From contig NZ_CAAFUQ010000108.1 in assembly GCF_900766215.1 (NCBI RefSeq), positions 1 through 35,336 on the forward strand: a DNA stretch of 35,336 bases. The letters run 5' to 3'. This stretch comes from an uncultured Finegoldia sp. Lineage in GTDB: Bacteria > Bacillota > Clostridia > Tissierellales > Peptoniphilaceae. Below are positions 23,832 to 31,855 of this stretch, in pieces. Below the pieces are notes generated by a model. That model did no database searches. It was not told where the DNA came from and saw only the letters and a program-made list of their open reading frames with translations. The first letter of the stretch is position 1. The number at the start of each line of letters is the position of its first letter. Both the position numbers and the translations under genes were made by a program.

Positions 23832-24494
23832 ATGGAAAAATTTAAGAAAATATTTTTGATAGTCCTATTGATAGCATTGACAGTCGGATTAATGGTATTT
23901 GTTCCGTACGATTCAATCAGAAATTTGGTACAAAAATCCGGCCCATGGGGAGCGGTTGTGTATATTTTATTGTTCACAATACTTCCAATTGGTTTCTTCC
24001 CAGTGCCAGCATTAGCGTTAATCGGAGGAGTTAGCTTCGGACTTGTTAAGGGAAGTATTTACACAGTTATTGGAGCAGCTATGAATTGCTTGCTTATGTT
24101 TGAACTTTCTAGAAAAATCGGACACGATTATGTTGTTAAGATGATTAATGAAAAATTCTCCGAAAAAAATAGGGACAGAATACTAAATGCACCAGATTCA
24201 AAACTGTTTACTTTGTTGTTTATCTTCAGACTTATTCCACTTATTCCATATAATCTTATAAATTACGGATTTGGACTTACAAATATAAGTTTATCGAAGT
24301 ACATGCTAGCATCGGTTTTGGGAATAATTCCTGGAACACTTGTGTATTTGAATTTGGGGGATAAAGTGTTAAATGTAGGATCCAAGGAATTCTACCAAGC
24401 GATTATTTTGGTAGTAGGACTTACTGTTGTGAGCTTGATAATGGCTAAAATAATCGACAAAAAAGACAAGGAAAAGCAAAAAAATTTGAAGTAA
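23832..24494 (+). CDS. TVP38/TMEM64 (DedA/SNARE-associated) family membrane protein
   Basis: 220 residues with about five to six hydrophobic segments. Family features: P-V-P-A-L-A-L-I-G-G-V-S-F-G-L-V-K-G (about 57-74, re-entrant loop with the G-x-x-F-G motif), F-E-L-S-R-K-I-G, and F-R-L-I-P-L-I-P-Y-N-L-I-N-Y-G-F-G-L-T (about 133-151), the second re-entrant segment with the conserved R and P residues. A basic tail (K-D-K-E-K-Q-K) ends the protein. Relatives are implicated in lipid scrambling or membrane homeostasis; function here is inferred only. Monocistronic, with ribosome site TAGGTG. Confidence 0.85.
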   Translation: MEKFKKIFLIVLLIALTVGLMVFVPYDSIRNLVQKSGPWGAVVYILLFTILPIGFFPVPALALIGGVSFGLVKGSIYTVIGAAMNCLLMFELSRKIGHDYVVKMINEKFSEKNRDRILNAPDSKLFTLLFIFRLIPLIPYNLINYGFGLTNISLSKYMLASVLGIIPGTLVYLNLGDKVLNVGSKEFYQAIILVVGLTVVSLIMAKIIDKKDKEKQKNLK

Positions 24495-24535
24495 TTGATA
24501 ATGAGGGTGTATAAAGGATTTAAATTGAGTGCCTG

Positions 24536-24730
24536 AAAAAGTAAAGTGAGTAACTCCTCTGGAAAAAATTGTAGAAAATTCAATTGAAAAAATTCGTAAA
24601 AATTCAACTGTTTGAGCGTAAGCGAGTTTTGAATTTTAGAATTTTAAGATTAGAATTTTCCAATTTTTGTAATCGAGACGAAATGAACTTTACTTTTTTA
24701 GCGAACGGATTTTTTCAAGAGGACTCACTC
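24536..24730. repeat. Intergenic element with two non-nested inverted repeat pairs
   Basis: Arm A, AAAAAGTAAAGT (24536-24547), has a perfect inverse copy ACTTTACTTTTT at 24687-24698. Arm B, from GAGTAACTCCTCTGGAAAAA (24548 on), has an imperfect inverse copy ending AAGAGGACTCACTC (24709-24730). The order is A-B...A'-B', so the two pairings cross rather than nest. The interior is AT-rich (repeated AATTTT/AAAATT). The 24495-24807 gap contains no ORF; it holds this element and the LysR terminator. It may be an interspersed repeat, but no second copy lies in the window. Confidence 0.6.
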
Positions 24731-24762
24731 GTTATACTTTGATATAAAAACATACACAAGAA

Positions 24763-24796
24763 AACCGCAATGCTTACAGTATGAGCTATTGCGGTT
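24763..24796. terminator. Terminator of the LysR gene (bidirectional)
   Basis: AACCGCAAT (24763-24771) pairs perfectly with ATTGCGGTT (24788-24796). T-rich flanks are present on both strands, so it can terminate the minus-strand LysR gene and incoming plus-strand transcripts. Confidence 0.8.
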
Positions 24797-24807
24797 ATTT
24801 TTATGAA

Positions 24808-25707
24808 TCAAAAATTTTCTTCCAAATATTTCTTTGTGAATTTTACAAAATCTATCACAGGCTCTGACAACAACGAATTGGAACGATACACTAGATAGAA
24901 ATGCCTTACAGATTCAAAATCGTAAATCTTAAAAGAAATCAATTGATTATTGGCAACTTCTTCTTCAACGGAAAGTTTACTCATGATGGATATTCCCATA
25001 CCGTTTCTAATACATTGTTTTAATGTTTCGGTGCTATTTGCTGTTCCAATCAAATTCAGTGAATTTTTGCTGATTCCTAAAGCGTCTATCATCTTCATAG
25101 ATTCTTTAAGCGTTCCAGAACCTTGTTCACGGAAAATAATCGGCTCTTTCAAAATGGAGCTGATCTTCACGTTGTTCTTCTTCAATGCGTTGTAATAATC
25201 ATTGTAAGGCGTGACCACTACCAGTTTATCACTAAGAACTTTTTCGAATGTGAGATCCTTATCCATTGTAGTCATACCTACAATTCCTATATTGATTGAA
25301 CCATTTATAACTCCATCTATAGTAGTCAAACTGTCAGATTGAATTATATTCACCAAAGTTTTGATGTGAGACTTGTGATATTTCGTTAAAAGAGAAGGTA
25401 GAATATAAGTCGCAGGCACAGAACTTGCTCCGATATTGAAAGTTGTGAGACTTTTTTTCGAAAAAGAATCTTGCATACTTTCCATGATTCTTGAAATAGC
25501 CTTGGCGTAATTGTAAAATTCTCTTCCTTCTGGTGTAAGCTCCAACTTTTTAGTTGTTCTTTTCAATAATTCTGCATTAAGTTCATTTTCGATTTGTTTG
25601 ATATGGGTACTTATCGTAGGTTGCGTCAGATAAAGTCTCTTCGCAGCCTCAGAAAAACTATCCCATTCCACAACAGTTATGAACGTTTCTAATTGTTTTA
25701 AATCCAT
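24808..25707 (-). CDS. LysR-family transcriptional regulator
   Basis: About 299 residues from the ATG at 25707 (MDLKQLETFITVVEWDSFSE), with AGAGAGA upstream; an in-frame ATG nine codons earlier (25734) is possible but lacks a better site. The N-terminal winged HTH has S-F-S-E-A-A-K-R-L-Y-L-T-Q-P-T-I-S-T-H-I-K-Q-I-E-N-E-L (about 16-42), the classic LysR pattern, followed by L-T-P-E-G-R-E-F. The C-terminal periplasmic-binding-like effector domain (about 90-290) resembles the CysB/CysL group in layout. It is divergent from the ABC importer at 26058 and probably its regulator; the 323-bp gap carries a candidate operator pair (25831-25963). Inducer unknown. Confidence 0.9.
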   Translation of the reverse strand: MDLKQLETFITVVEWDSFSEAAKRLYLTQPTISTHIKQIENELNAELLKRTTKKLELTPEGREFYNYAKAISRIMESMQDSFSKKSLTTFNIGASSVPATYILPSLLTKYHKSHIKTLVNIIQSDSLTTIDGVINGSINIGIVGMTTMDKDLTFEKVLSDKLVVVTPYNDYYNALKKNNVKISSILKEPIIFREQGSGTLKESMKMIDALGISKNSLNLIGTANSTETLKQCIRNGMGISIMSKLSVEEEVANNQLISFKIYDFESVRHFYLVYRSNSLLSEPVIDFVKFTKKYLEENF

Positions 25708-25830
25708 AATATTCTCTCTCTTCATGGTAGTCAATATATCTATATTTTACCATAAACGCCTTATTTTACAAAACAGACAAATATTTTATTTTAATATATC
25801 CATTTGTAAATAAATTTAACAATTGAGGAT

Positions 25831-25963
25831 TTATTTATAGAAAAAACCTATAAATGAAATAAAACAATGCAATACTAATAAATCAACATTTAATTGAATT
25901 TTTCAAAAATTCAAATGATAAAAACTTGCAAAAACACGATAAAAAGACGTTATTTATAGAAAA
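25831..25963. promoter_or_regulatory. Candidate LysR operator: inverted repeat plus distant direct copy
   Basis: ATTTATAG (25833-25840) and CTATAAAT (25848-25855) form a perfect 8-bp dyad with a 7-bp centre. The 14-mer TTATTTATAGAAAA at 25831-25844 recurs exactly at 25950-25963, 119 bp downstream and 28 bp before the probable -10 of the importer gene. A high-affinity dyad plus a half-like site near the promoter is the usual LysR recognition/activation arrangement. The rest of 25735-26057 is AT-rich with no ORF. Confidence 0.5.
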
Positions 25964-25990
25964 TTTCAATTAATCTAAATAGTTATTGTA

Positions 25991-25999
25991 TGTTAGAAT
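25991..25999 (+). promoter_or_regulatory. Extended -10 promoter of the importer operon
   Basis: TGTTAGAAT (TG at 25991-25992, TAGAAT at 25994-25999) lies 58 bp before the ATG at 26058. The -35 region is weak (TAATCT), as expected of an activator-dependent promoter. Confidence 0.45.
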
Positions 26000-26057
26000 T
26001 ATTTAGGTATGAGAAATCATATTAAATTATCAAAAAATTAAGATGTAGGAGGATTAC

Positions 26058-27119
26058 ATGAAAAAAGGACTAAAAATATTCTTGTTAGCTATTTGTTTAT
26101 CAGTATTATTCACAGGATGCGTGAAAAATGGTGAAATTAAAACAGAAGATAAGAAAACAGAAGAAAAAGCCAGCACAGAAAAAACAAAAACGACTGGCAA
26201 GATTGAAGACGAACCAATGTATGGAAAAGAAATTCTAATCGGTTACAATGGTGGATTGTGTACAGGAACACCAGGAATTGCTGCTGTAAACAAAGAATTT
26301 GAAAAAGAAGGATTGAAAGTTAAAGTTATCAACGTTCAATCAGGACTTGATGCAGTTGGAACTAATAAAGTTCAAGTTTTCTCTGACCACTTGGCAACAG
26401 TATTGGTACCATCAATTAACGGAATCAATGTTCAATTAGTAGCTGGAGCCCAAACTGGCTGTAAATCATTGTATGTACTTAACGACGACAAAATCAACAA
26501 AACAAGTGATTTGTTAGGAAAGACAATCGCAGTTCCAGACGGAATTGGTAACTCTGACCACAACATTGCTTTGAGATTTTTAGAACACGACAAAGTTGAT
26601 GCAAAACAAATCAAATTCAAACCAGTTGAAACATCAGCAGTTATCCAAGCGTTAGAAAAAGGAGAAATCCAAGCAACACTTCTAAGTGATCAATTTGCAG
26701 AAAAATTTGTCAACGAAGGAAAAATCAAGTCTATCAGATCACTTACAACTGATCCGGATTTCCAAAAAGAACCATGCTGTGTACACGTTCTTAACGCTGA
26801 CTTCATCAGAGATAACCCACAAACAGCAAAAAAAGTTGTTACAGCAATTATGAGAACTAAACATTGGGTTGAAGACAACAAAGAAGAAGCAACAAAAATT
26901 TTGTTCGACAATCACTGGGCAAGTGGAGACTTCGATCAAGCATTGAGAATGATGAATACTTATGATTTCAAAATTTCTCAAAAAGATACCGAAACTGCTA
27001 TCAGAAGTACAATTGACGATTACAAAAAGTTCGGACTTATTTCAAACGAAAAATCAACTGACGATTTAATGAAGAAATTCTGGAATCCAATGGGTGTAGA
27101 TGAATCAGTAGTAAAATAA
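26058..27119 (+). CDS. ABC importer substrate-binding lipoprotein (NMT1/SsuA/ThiY-like), Cys-rich
   Basis: 353 residues. A signal peptide with lipobox L-F-T-G-C puts the lipidated Cys at 21, followed by a charged Lys/Glu/Thr linker (about 22-50). The mature domain has the SsuA/NMT1 layout: G-Y-N-G-G-L-C (62-68), Y-V-L-N-D-D-K-I..., L-L-G-K-T-I-A-V-P-D-G-I-G-N-S-D-H-N (about 155-172), A-L-E-K-G-E-I-Q-A-T-L-L-S-D-Q-F-A. It carries unusual cysteines for an exported protein: Cys68, Cys135 (T-G-C-K-S-L-Y) and Cys240-Cys241 (E-P-C-C-V-H-V). Tau/Ssu homologues bind sulfonates, nitrate or pyrimidines; the Cys set suggests a different, perhaps metal or thiol-reactive ligand (inference). Strong ribosome site AGGAGG. 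First gene of the locus. Confidence 0.85.
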   Translation: MKKGLKIFLLAICLSVLFTGCVKNGEIKTEDKKTEEKASTEKTKTTGKIEDEPMYGKEILIGYNGGLCTGTPGIAAVNKEFEKEGLKVKVINVQSGLDAVGTNKVQVFSDHLATVLVPSINGINVQLVAGAQTGCKSLYVLNDDKINKTSDLLGKTIAVPDGIGNSDHNIALRFLEHDKVDAKQIKFKPVETSAVIQALEKGEIQATLLSDQFAEKFVNEGKIKSIRSLTTDPDFQKEPCCVHVLNADFIRDNPQTAKKVVTAIMRTKHWVEDNKEEATKILFDNHWASGDFDQALRMMNTYDFKISQKDTETAIRSTIDDYKKFGLISNEKSTDDLMKKFWNPMGVDESVVK

Positions 27120-27134
27120 AAAATAAAGTAAGGT

Positions 27135-27167
27135 TTTTGCGGATTATTAATTTAGTCCGCAAAATTT
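27135..27167 (+). terminator. Intra-operon hairpin between lipoprotein and permease genes
   Basis: TTTTGCGGA (27135-27143) pairs perfectly with TCCGCAAAA (27156-27164) and only three T's follow. It is more likely a partial terminator or 3'-end stabiliser that raises lipoprotein over permease expression, as in many ABC importer operons. Confidence 0.6.
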
Positions 27168-27189
27168 ATCTTTAATAAAGAAAGGGGTA

Positions 27190-28215
27190 ATGATGGAAAA
27201 CGAAAAGTTAGATGAGTTAACTAGGGAACAACTTATTGAACTAGAATCCAGACCTAAAACAAAGGCTCAGAAAATATTAGACGTTGTTAAATTGATTCTC
27301 CCAATAATCATGGGAGTTATTTGTGTTTTTGAATACGTTCTATATCCAAACTTAAAACCTGATTCCATGCAAACTAATACTTATGTGGTGTTTATTTGGT
27401 CATTTGTTGCACTTTATGGAGTGTTTTTCATAGCATCATTTTTCAAAAAGAACGTTAGAGCAAAATTAGTCTACAAAGCGCCTTTTTATGCTTTTGTATT
27501 CTTCTTGTTGACATTGTATGATTTTTTGACATTAAAAACAGGAATACTAACACTACCATATTTCCCATGGGTGGATAAAATCTTAAACGCAATAATAACT
27601 GACCAAGCATTACTTATAAAATCGGTAAAAAGTTCATTGAAGTTGCTATTTACTGGGTATTTCATCGGAGCGATTTTGGGACTTATAACTGGAATTTTGT
27701 GTGGATATTCTAAAAAAGTAAACTATTGGATATCTCCATTTATGAAACTTTTAGGACCAATTCCTACAACTACATGGTTGCCATTAGTAATGGTATTGGC
27801 TACAAGTTTGTTCTATGGATCGGTATTCATAATAGCTTTGGGTGTATGGTATGCGGTGACAATCTCTACAATCACAGGTATTTTGAACGTGGACAAATCA
27901 AACTACGAAGCGGCAAAAACACTTGGAGCAACAAGCAATCAATTGATTACCAAAATTGCCATTCCATCAGCTATGCCAAATATTTTCGGTGGACTTACAA
28001 TAGGAATGAGTTCTGCTTGTACAGCTCTTTTGATAGCAGAAATGCTTGGTGTAGAATCGGGACTTGGTTGGTATATCACATGGAAGAAATCTTGGGCAGA
28101 ATACGCCAGCATGTACGGAGCGATTATCATAATATGTCTTACATTTATCGCTGTTAATTTTGTTTTGTCGTTAATTAAAAAGAGAGTCCTTAAATGGCAA
28201 GAAGGGATGGAATAA
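27190..28215 (+). CDS. ABC importer permease (SsuC/TauC-like) with extra N-terminal TM region
   Basis: 341 residues, longer than the usual 250-280. The N-terminal extension (about 1-115) has a charged cytoplasmic stretch and about three TM helices. The following BPD_transp_1 domain has the coupling-helix EAA loop Y-E-A-A-K-T-L-G-A-T...I-A-I-P-S-A-M-P-N-I-F-G-G (about 238-263), where the ATPase docks. The start may be ATG 27190 or the adjacent 27193, with AAAGGGG upstream. Its stop overlaps the ATPase start by one base. It forms the membrane channel for the ligand bound by the upstream lipoprotein. Confidence 0.88.
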   Translation: MMENEKLDELTREQLIELESRPKTKAQKILDVVKLILPIIMGVICVFEYVLYPNLKPDSMQTNTYVVFIWSFVALYGVFFIASFFKKNVRAKLVYKAPFYAFVFFLLTLYDFLTLKTGILTLPYFPWVDKILNAIITDQALLIKSVKSSLKLLFTGYFIGAILGLITGILCGYSKKVNYWISPFMKLLGPIPTTTWLPLVMVLATSLFYGSVFIIALGVWYAVTISTITGILNVDKSNYEAAKTLGATSNQLITKIAIPSAMPNIFGGLTIGMSSACTALLIAEMLGVESGLGWYITWKKSWAEYASMYGAIIIICLTFIAVNFVLSLIKKRVLKWQEGME

Positions 28216-28955
28216 TGAATAATTTGATTTTTGAAAATGTATCTAAAAGCTTTTTAAGAACTGATTCAGACGGATTAACTCATGCCCTTACTGATATCAA
28301 TATGACAATCGAAGATGGAGAATTTGTGTGCATCGTAGGACCATCAGGCTGTGGTAAATCCACTCTTTTAAGATTAATTGCAGGACTTATCGTTCCAACT
28401 ACAGGATCCATTACTTTAAGCGGCAAAAAAGTTGAAGGAACAGACAGCGACAGAGGAATGGTATTTCAAAAACCGACATTATTTCCTTGGTTAACTGTTG
28501 GAGAAAACGTAGGGTTCTCAGCTAATTTGAACAAACAAAACAACGAAAAGGAAGTTGACAGACTTCTTGAAAAAGTTGGACTAATGGAATTTAAAAACTC
28601 TTATCCTCACCAATTATCAGGTGGTATGGCGCAAAGAGTATCACTTATTAGAACAATGATTAACAAACCAAACGTATTTTTGTTGGACGAACCATTGGGA
28701 GCACTGGACGCATTTACTAGAATGAACATGCAAGACGAACTTATTAAGTTGTGGCAAGAAAACAAACATATAATGATAATGGTAACACACGATGTTGATG
28801 AAGCAATTTACTTATCCAACAAAGTTGTTATAATGGAACCAAGACCAGGTAGAATAAAGAAAATTTTGGATATAGATTTGGATTATCCAAGAAACAGAAC
28901 TAGCAAAGAGTTCACAGATTACAGAAATGAAATCTTAGAAACATTAAATATTTAA
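28215..28955 (+). CDS. ABC importer ATP-binding protein (SsuB/TauB-like)
   Basis: 246 residues from ATG 28215, which overlaps the permease TAA; the in-frame ATG at 28194 lies within the permease gene and the AGAAGGGA ribosome site follows it. Walker A G-P-S-G-C-G-K-S-T (about 40-48), Q-loop F-Q-K-P-T-L-F-P-W (typical Tau/Ssu/Nrt group), signature L-S-G-G-M-A-Q-R (about 133-140), Walker B F-L-L-D-E-P-L-G-A-L-D and switch His in M-V-T-H-D-V-D-E-A. It energises the importer formed with the two preceding genes. Confidence 0.93.
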   Translation: MNNLIFENVSKSFLRTDSDGLTHALTDINMTIEDGEFVCIVGPSGCGKSTLLRLIAGLIVPTTGSITLSGKKVEGTDSDRGMVFQKPTLFPWLTVGENVGFSANLNKQNNEKEVDRLLEKVGLMEFKNSYPHQLSGGMAQRVSLIRTMINKPNVFLLDEPLGALDAFTRMNMQDELIKLWQENKHIMIMVTHDVDEAIYLSNKVVIMEPRPGRIKKILDIDLDYPRNRTSKEFTDYRNEILETLNI

Positions 28956-28965
28956 GAGGGAAAAT

Positions 28966-29367
28966 ATGAAGAAAATTTTGAAAATTTTACAATTGGTAGC
29001 GGCGGTTATTTTAACTTTAATACCAAAAGTCATCGCAAAACCATGCAAAGTAATGCCAGGCAAAATGCCAATGAAATGTTTCCACATGTCAAATGCGGTA
29101 TTTATAGTGGCAGTTAGTATCGTGATTTTATTAGTCATAGCATATATCATTAAAGACGAAAAAATCGAATGGGGAATTAATATTGCAGTTCCAATTTTAG
29201 CTATTGATTCATTCCTATTAGCAAAGGTTGTAATAGGCGGTTGTAAACACGCGGGTGCCGCTTGTCAAATGAAGACAATTCCAGCGATTAGTATTTGTTC
29301 AATCATATTAACTATAATTTCAATAGCATACCTTGTTGTATTGAAGAAGAGTATAGATGAAAGATAA
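28966..29367 (+). CDS. DUF4418-like membrane protein with conserved cysteines
   Basis: 133 residues with about four membrane helices (about 5-22, 43-62, 70-91, 103-127). Between helices it has Cys27 and Cys38 (K-P-C-K-V-M...M-K-C-F-H-M) and Cys93 and Cys100 (G-G-C-K-H-A-G-A-A-C-Q-M). Cys, Met and His in these loops could line a metal- or thiol-binding face. The M-K-C-x-x-x motif and size fit DUF4418 as I remember it; no function is known. It follows the importer ATPase by 10 bp (ribosome site AGAGGG) and overlaps the next permease by 11 bp, so it belongs to the same operon. Confidence 0.65.
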   Translation: MKKILKILQLVAAVILTLIPKVIAKPCKVMPGKMPMKCFHMSNAVFIVAVSIVILLVIAYIIKDEKIEWGINIAVPILAIDSFLLAKVVIGGCKHAGAACQMKTIPAISICSIILTIISIAYLVVLKKSIDER

Positions 29368-30544
29368 ATTGTACCTGAAAAACTGGATATCATCCAATCC
29401 CGTTCGAACATTTATTATTGTTTTGGTAATGGCGATTGTATCAGCACTTTTGTTTGTAAGCATGTATTTTTCGATAGGACTTAACAATTCAATCGATAAT
29501 ATGAAACAAAGATTGGGCGCAGATATGATGATTGTTCCAGAAAAAAGCGGCAAAGAACAAGAAACATTATTCGTATCTGGTAAGCCTTCTGAGTTCTACA
29601 TGAAAAATGATGTACTTGACAAAGTACAAAAAGTCGAAGGAGTAAAACAAGCAGCGCCACAATTGTACATTGCGACGCTACAAGAATCTTGTTGTTCATT
29701 CCCAGTACAAGCTATAGGAATTAACTTTGAAAAAGACTTCACTATCAAACCTTGGATGAAACAAGATGTAAAAGAATTGAAAGACGGAGAAATTTTAATC
29801 GGAAATAACGTAAGCGTAGTTGATGCTGACAAATTGACATTCTTCGACAAAACATACACTGTAAAATCAAAACTAATGAAAACTGGTCTTGGATTTGACA
29901 ATGCAATATTTATGAATTTTGAAACAGCGAAGAAAATGCTACAAGATTCCATTAAAGTTCATCCACAAAAATACGTTCCAAATTCTGAAATATCTTCAAT
30001 TTTGATAAAAAAACAAGATAATGCGGACAGCGAAGAAGTAACAGTTAAATTGATGAAAGCACTCAGAGGAACATCTACAATGGTTGTTATGAACAAAAAC
30101 TTCGTCGACAACCTATCCAAAGAAATGTTCTCTTTGATGAAATATTTGAAAATATTACTAACATTTACTTTGATAATGGCAGTAATAGTGTTGATTTCAA
30201 TATTTACAGTTGACTTCAAAGACAAAGAAAAGCAAATGGCAACACTTAGAATACTTGGAATAACAAAGAGTAAACTAAAATCCATTATCCTAAAATACTC
30301 AGTAGTACTATCATTTATTGGGGCAGTAATAGGAATTGGATTATCCATACTCACAGTAAAGTTATTCTCCGGACAAATAGAAAAATCTTTGGATTTGGCG
30401 TTTATGAGCGTAAATGCAAAAGAAATTTTGCTGATATCCTTAATTACATTAGCAGTTGTAATCGTAATAGCATTGATAACGCAAATATTCAACGTAATCA
30501 AAATATCCAAAGACGAATTAGCACTAACATTGAGAGGTAATTAG
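29357..30544 (+). CDS. FtsX/MacB-type ABC permease with extracytoplasmic Cys-Cys motif
   Basis: 395 residues. TM1 (about 16-40) is followed by a large extracytoplasmic domain (about 45-250) resembling MacB_PCD: I-G-L-N-N-S-I-D-N-M-K-Q-R-L-G-A-D-M-M-I-V-P... Three TM helices then follow (about 262-290, 313-335, 365-385) with the FtsX motif R-I-L-G-I-T-K-S-K-L. This four-TM layout is that of LolC/MacB-type transporters, which move lipids, peptides or lipoproteins outward or transmit mechanical force rather than import. The extracytoplasmic domain contains Cys112-Cys113 in E-S-C-C-S-F-P-V-Q. It ends at the base before the ATG of its partner ATPase. Confidence 0.85.
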   Translation: MKDKLYLKNWISSNPVRTFIIVLVMAIVSALLFVSMYFSIGLNNSIDNMKQRLGADMMIVPEKSGKEQETLFVSGKPSEFYMKNDVLDKVQKVEGVKQAAPQLYIATLQESCCSFPVQAIGINFEKDFTIKPWMKQDVKELKDGEILIGNNVSVVDADKLTFFDKTYTVKSKLMKTGLGFDNAIFMNFETAKKMLQDSIKVHPQKYVPNSEISSILIKKQDNADSEEVTVKLMKALRGTSTMVVMNKNFVDNLSKEMFSLMKYLKILLTFTLIMAVIVLISIFTVDFKDKEKQMATLRILGITKSKLKSIILKYSVVLSFIGAVIGIGLSILTVKLFSGQIEKSLDLAFMSVNAKEILLISLITLAVVIVIALITQIFNVIKISKDELALTLRGN

Positions 30545-31204
30545 ATGGAAATATTGAAAATACAAAATTTATCAAAAAGCTACCTTATCAATTCTGATAG
30601 AAAAAACGAAGTACTAAAAGATGTAAACCTAACTGTAAATGAAAATGACTACATCGCAATAGTCGGAGCAAGTGGTGCAGGGAAAAGTACACTTCTCAAT
30701 GTAATCTTGGGATTTTTGAATTACGATGAAGGAAGCGTAAAAGTTTTCTCCAAAGAAGTCAAAGATTTTACAGACGAAGAAATATCTGACATTCGCTCCA
30801 AGAAAATATCGTTCGTGCCACAAGATTTGATAGTATTTCCAGCGTTAACAGTCAAGGAAAACTTGGAAATGAAAGCAGACATTTCAGGTGTGGATAATTT
30901 TGATTATGAGACATTCATCAAAAAATACGACATGGAAGAACTTCTTCAACTAAACAGTGCGAAGAATTTATCCGGTGGAGAAATCAAAAAGCTAATGATT
31001 TTAAGAGCGTTGATAAATGAACCTGAGCTTTTAATATTAGACGAACCAACAGCTAACTTGGATGAAGAATACGTCGACAAATTCTTGGACTTGCTCGATG
31101 AATTGAATAAGAAAATGACACTTATATGTGTAACTCACGATTCAAGACTCAAAAACAGAGCGAAAAAAGTGTACAAATTATCGGGGAAAAATTTAACAGA
31201 ATAA
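30545..31204 (+). CDS. LolD/MacB-type ABC ATPase
   Basis: 219 residues: Walker A G-A-S-G-A-G-K-S-T (about 39-47), V-P-Q-D-L-I-V-F-P-A-L-T-V (Q-loop), signature L-S-G-G-E-I-K-K-L (about 141-149), Walker B L-L-I-L-D-E-P-T-A-N-L-D and H-loop C-V-T-H-D. It is the evident partner of the FtsX-type permease, whose stop codon it abuts. Last gene of the locus, closed by the terminator at 31210. Confidence 0.93.
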   Translation: MEILKIQNLSKSYLINSDRKNEVLKDVNLTVNENDYIAIVGASGAGKSTLLNVILGFLNYDEGSVKVFSKEVKDFTDEEISDIRSKKISFVPQDLIVFPALTVKENLEMKADISGVDNFDYETFIKKYDMEELLQLNSAKNLSGGEIKKLMILRALINEPELLILDEPTANLDEEYVDKFLDLLDELNKKMTLICVTHDSRLKNRAKKVYKLSGKNLTE

Positions 31205-31209
31205 TATAG

Positions 31210-31253
31210 AATGACCTTTAAAAGTTTAATGACTTTGGAGGTCATTTTTTTTA
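31210..31253 (+). terminator. Rho-independent terminator of the transport locus
   Basis: AATGACCT (31210-31217) pairs with AGGTCATT (31239-31246), followed by T8. Confidence 0.88.
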
Positions 31254-31337
31254 TGCAATCATTGACAAGTTAATTTACTAAGAATAAAATCTAATTGAGA
31301 GAAGAAGGTAAAATAAATTAAAGTATTAGAAGCTACA

Positions 31338-31477
31338 ATGAAAGAGACACGTATACTCATTAAAATGGCTACAAAAATATGTGATAACGAAATGTTTACG
31401 AATTAGAAGAATTTAAAGAAATTCTACAGTCAGATGAAGAATCAAACAGGATTATTTGTTTCAAGAAAGGTTTATAA
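31338..31477 (+). pseudogene. Decayed short ORF, unrecognised
   Basis: ATG 31338 opens MKETRILIKMATKICDNEMF and stops at a TAG near 31407. The next frame continues EEFKEILQSDEESNRIICFK and ends at TAA 31475-31477. One base inserted near 31405 would join them. No family is recognised and no ribosome site is good. Otherwise 31254-31489 shows nothing that I can support. Confidence 0.25.
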
Positions 31478-31489
31478 ATTTGAGAAGAC

Positions 31490-31732
31490 ATGGAAATATT
31501 TAAAATACTTTTACCTTTGATTATAACGGTGATATTAGTCCTAATCGTCATCAAAAAATCGAAAACACAATCAAAAAATTCGCCTGAAAATTATATGTCA
31601 TTTGGGATGGCATTGGGAATGATGCTAGGCGCGGGTTTAGGAACTATCTCCGATAAATTCGACATTGCGACTTCGATATCAATCGGTATGCTTTTGGGTA
31701 TGGTTATAGGAATGAGCATAACAAAAAAATAA
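31490..31732 (+). CDS. Small glycine-rich two-TM membrane protein
   Basis: 80 residues: an N-terminal hydrophobic helix (about 3-21), a short polar stretch, then a Gly/Met-rich part (F-G-M-A-L-G-M-M-L-G-A-G-L-G-T and M-L-L-G-M-V-I-G-M) with glycine-zipper spacing in two segments. It resembles many small unnamed Firmicutes membrane proteins; function unknown. Ribosome site weak (GAGAAGA). It is followed by its own terminator at 31747. Confidence 0.6.
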   Translation: MEIFKILLPLIITVILVLIVIKKSKTQSKNSPENYMSFGMALGMMLGAGLGTISDKFDIATSISIGMLLGMVIGMSITKK

Positions 31733-31746
31733 ATTTATACGAGTAT

Positions 31747-31772
31747 GGCACCAGTAAGAAGGTGTCTTTTTT
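31747..31772 (+). terminator. Rho-independent terminator
   Basis: GGCACC (31747-31752) pairs with GGTGTC (31761-31766) with one G-U pair, followed by T6. Confidence 0.7.
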
Positions 31773-31855
31773 ATGTTATATGCACAATAAATCTTTGTAA
31801 AATATTTGTAAAAATATCAAGAATTGGTATAAATAGCTTATTTTTCGCGAATAAT

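Noticed and set aside
27726..28157. 143-residue plus-strand ORF inside the permease gene
   Set aside because: Alternate frame of the importer permease; no ribosome site and no family resemblance.
29959..30510. 183-residue minus-strand ORF
   Set aside because: It is antisense to the FtsX-type permease, whose motifs and operon position are convincing.
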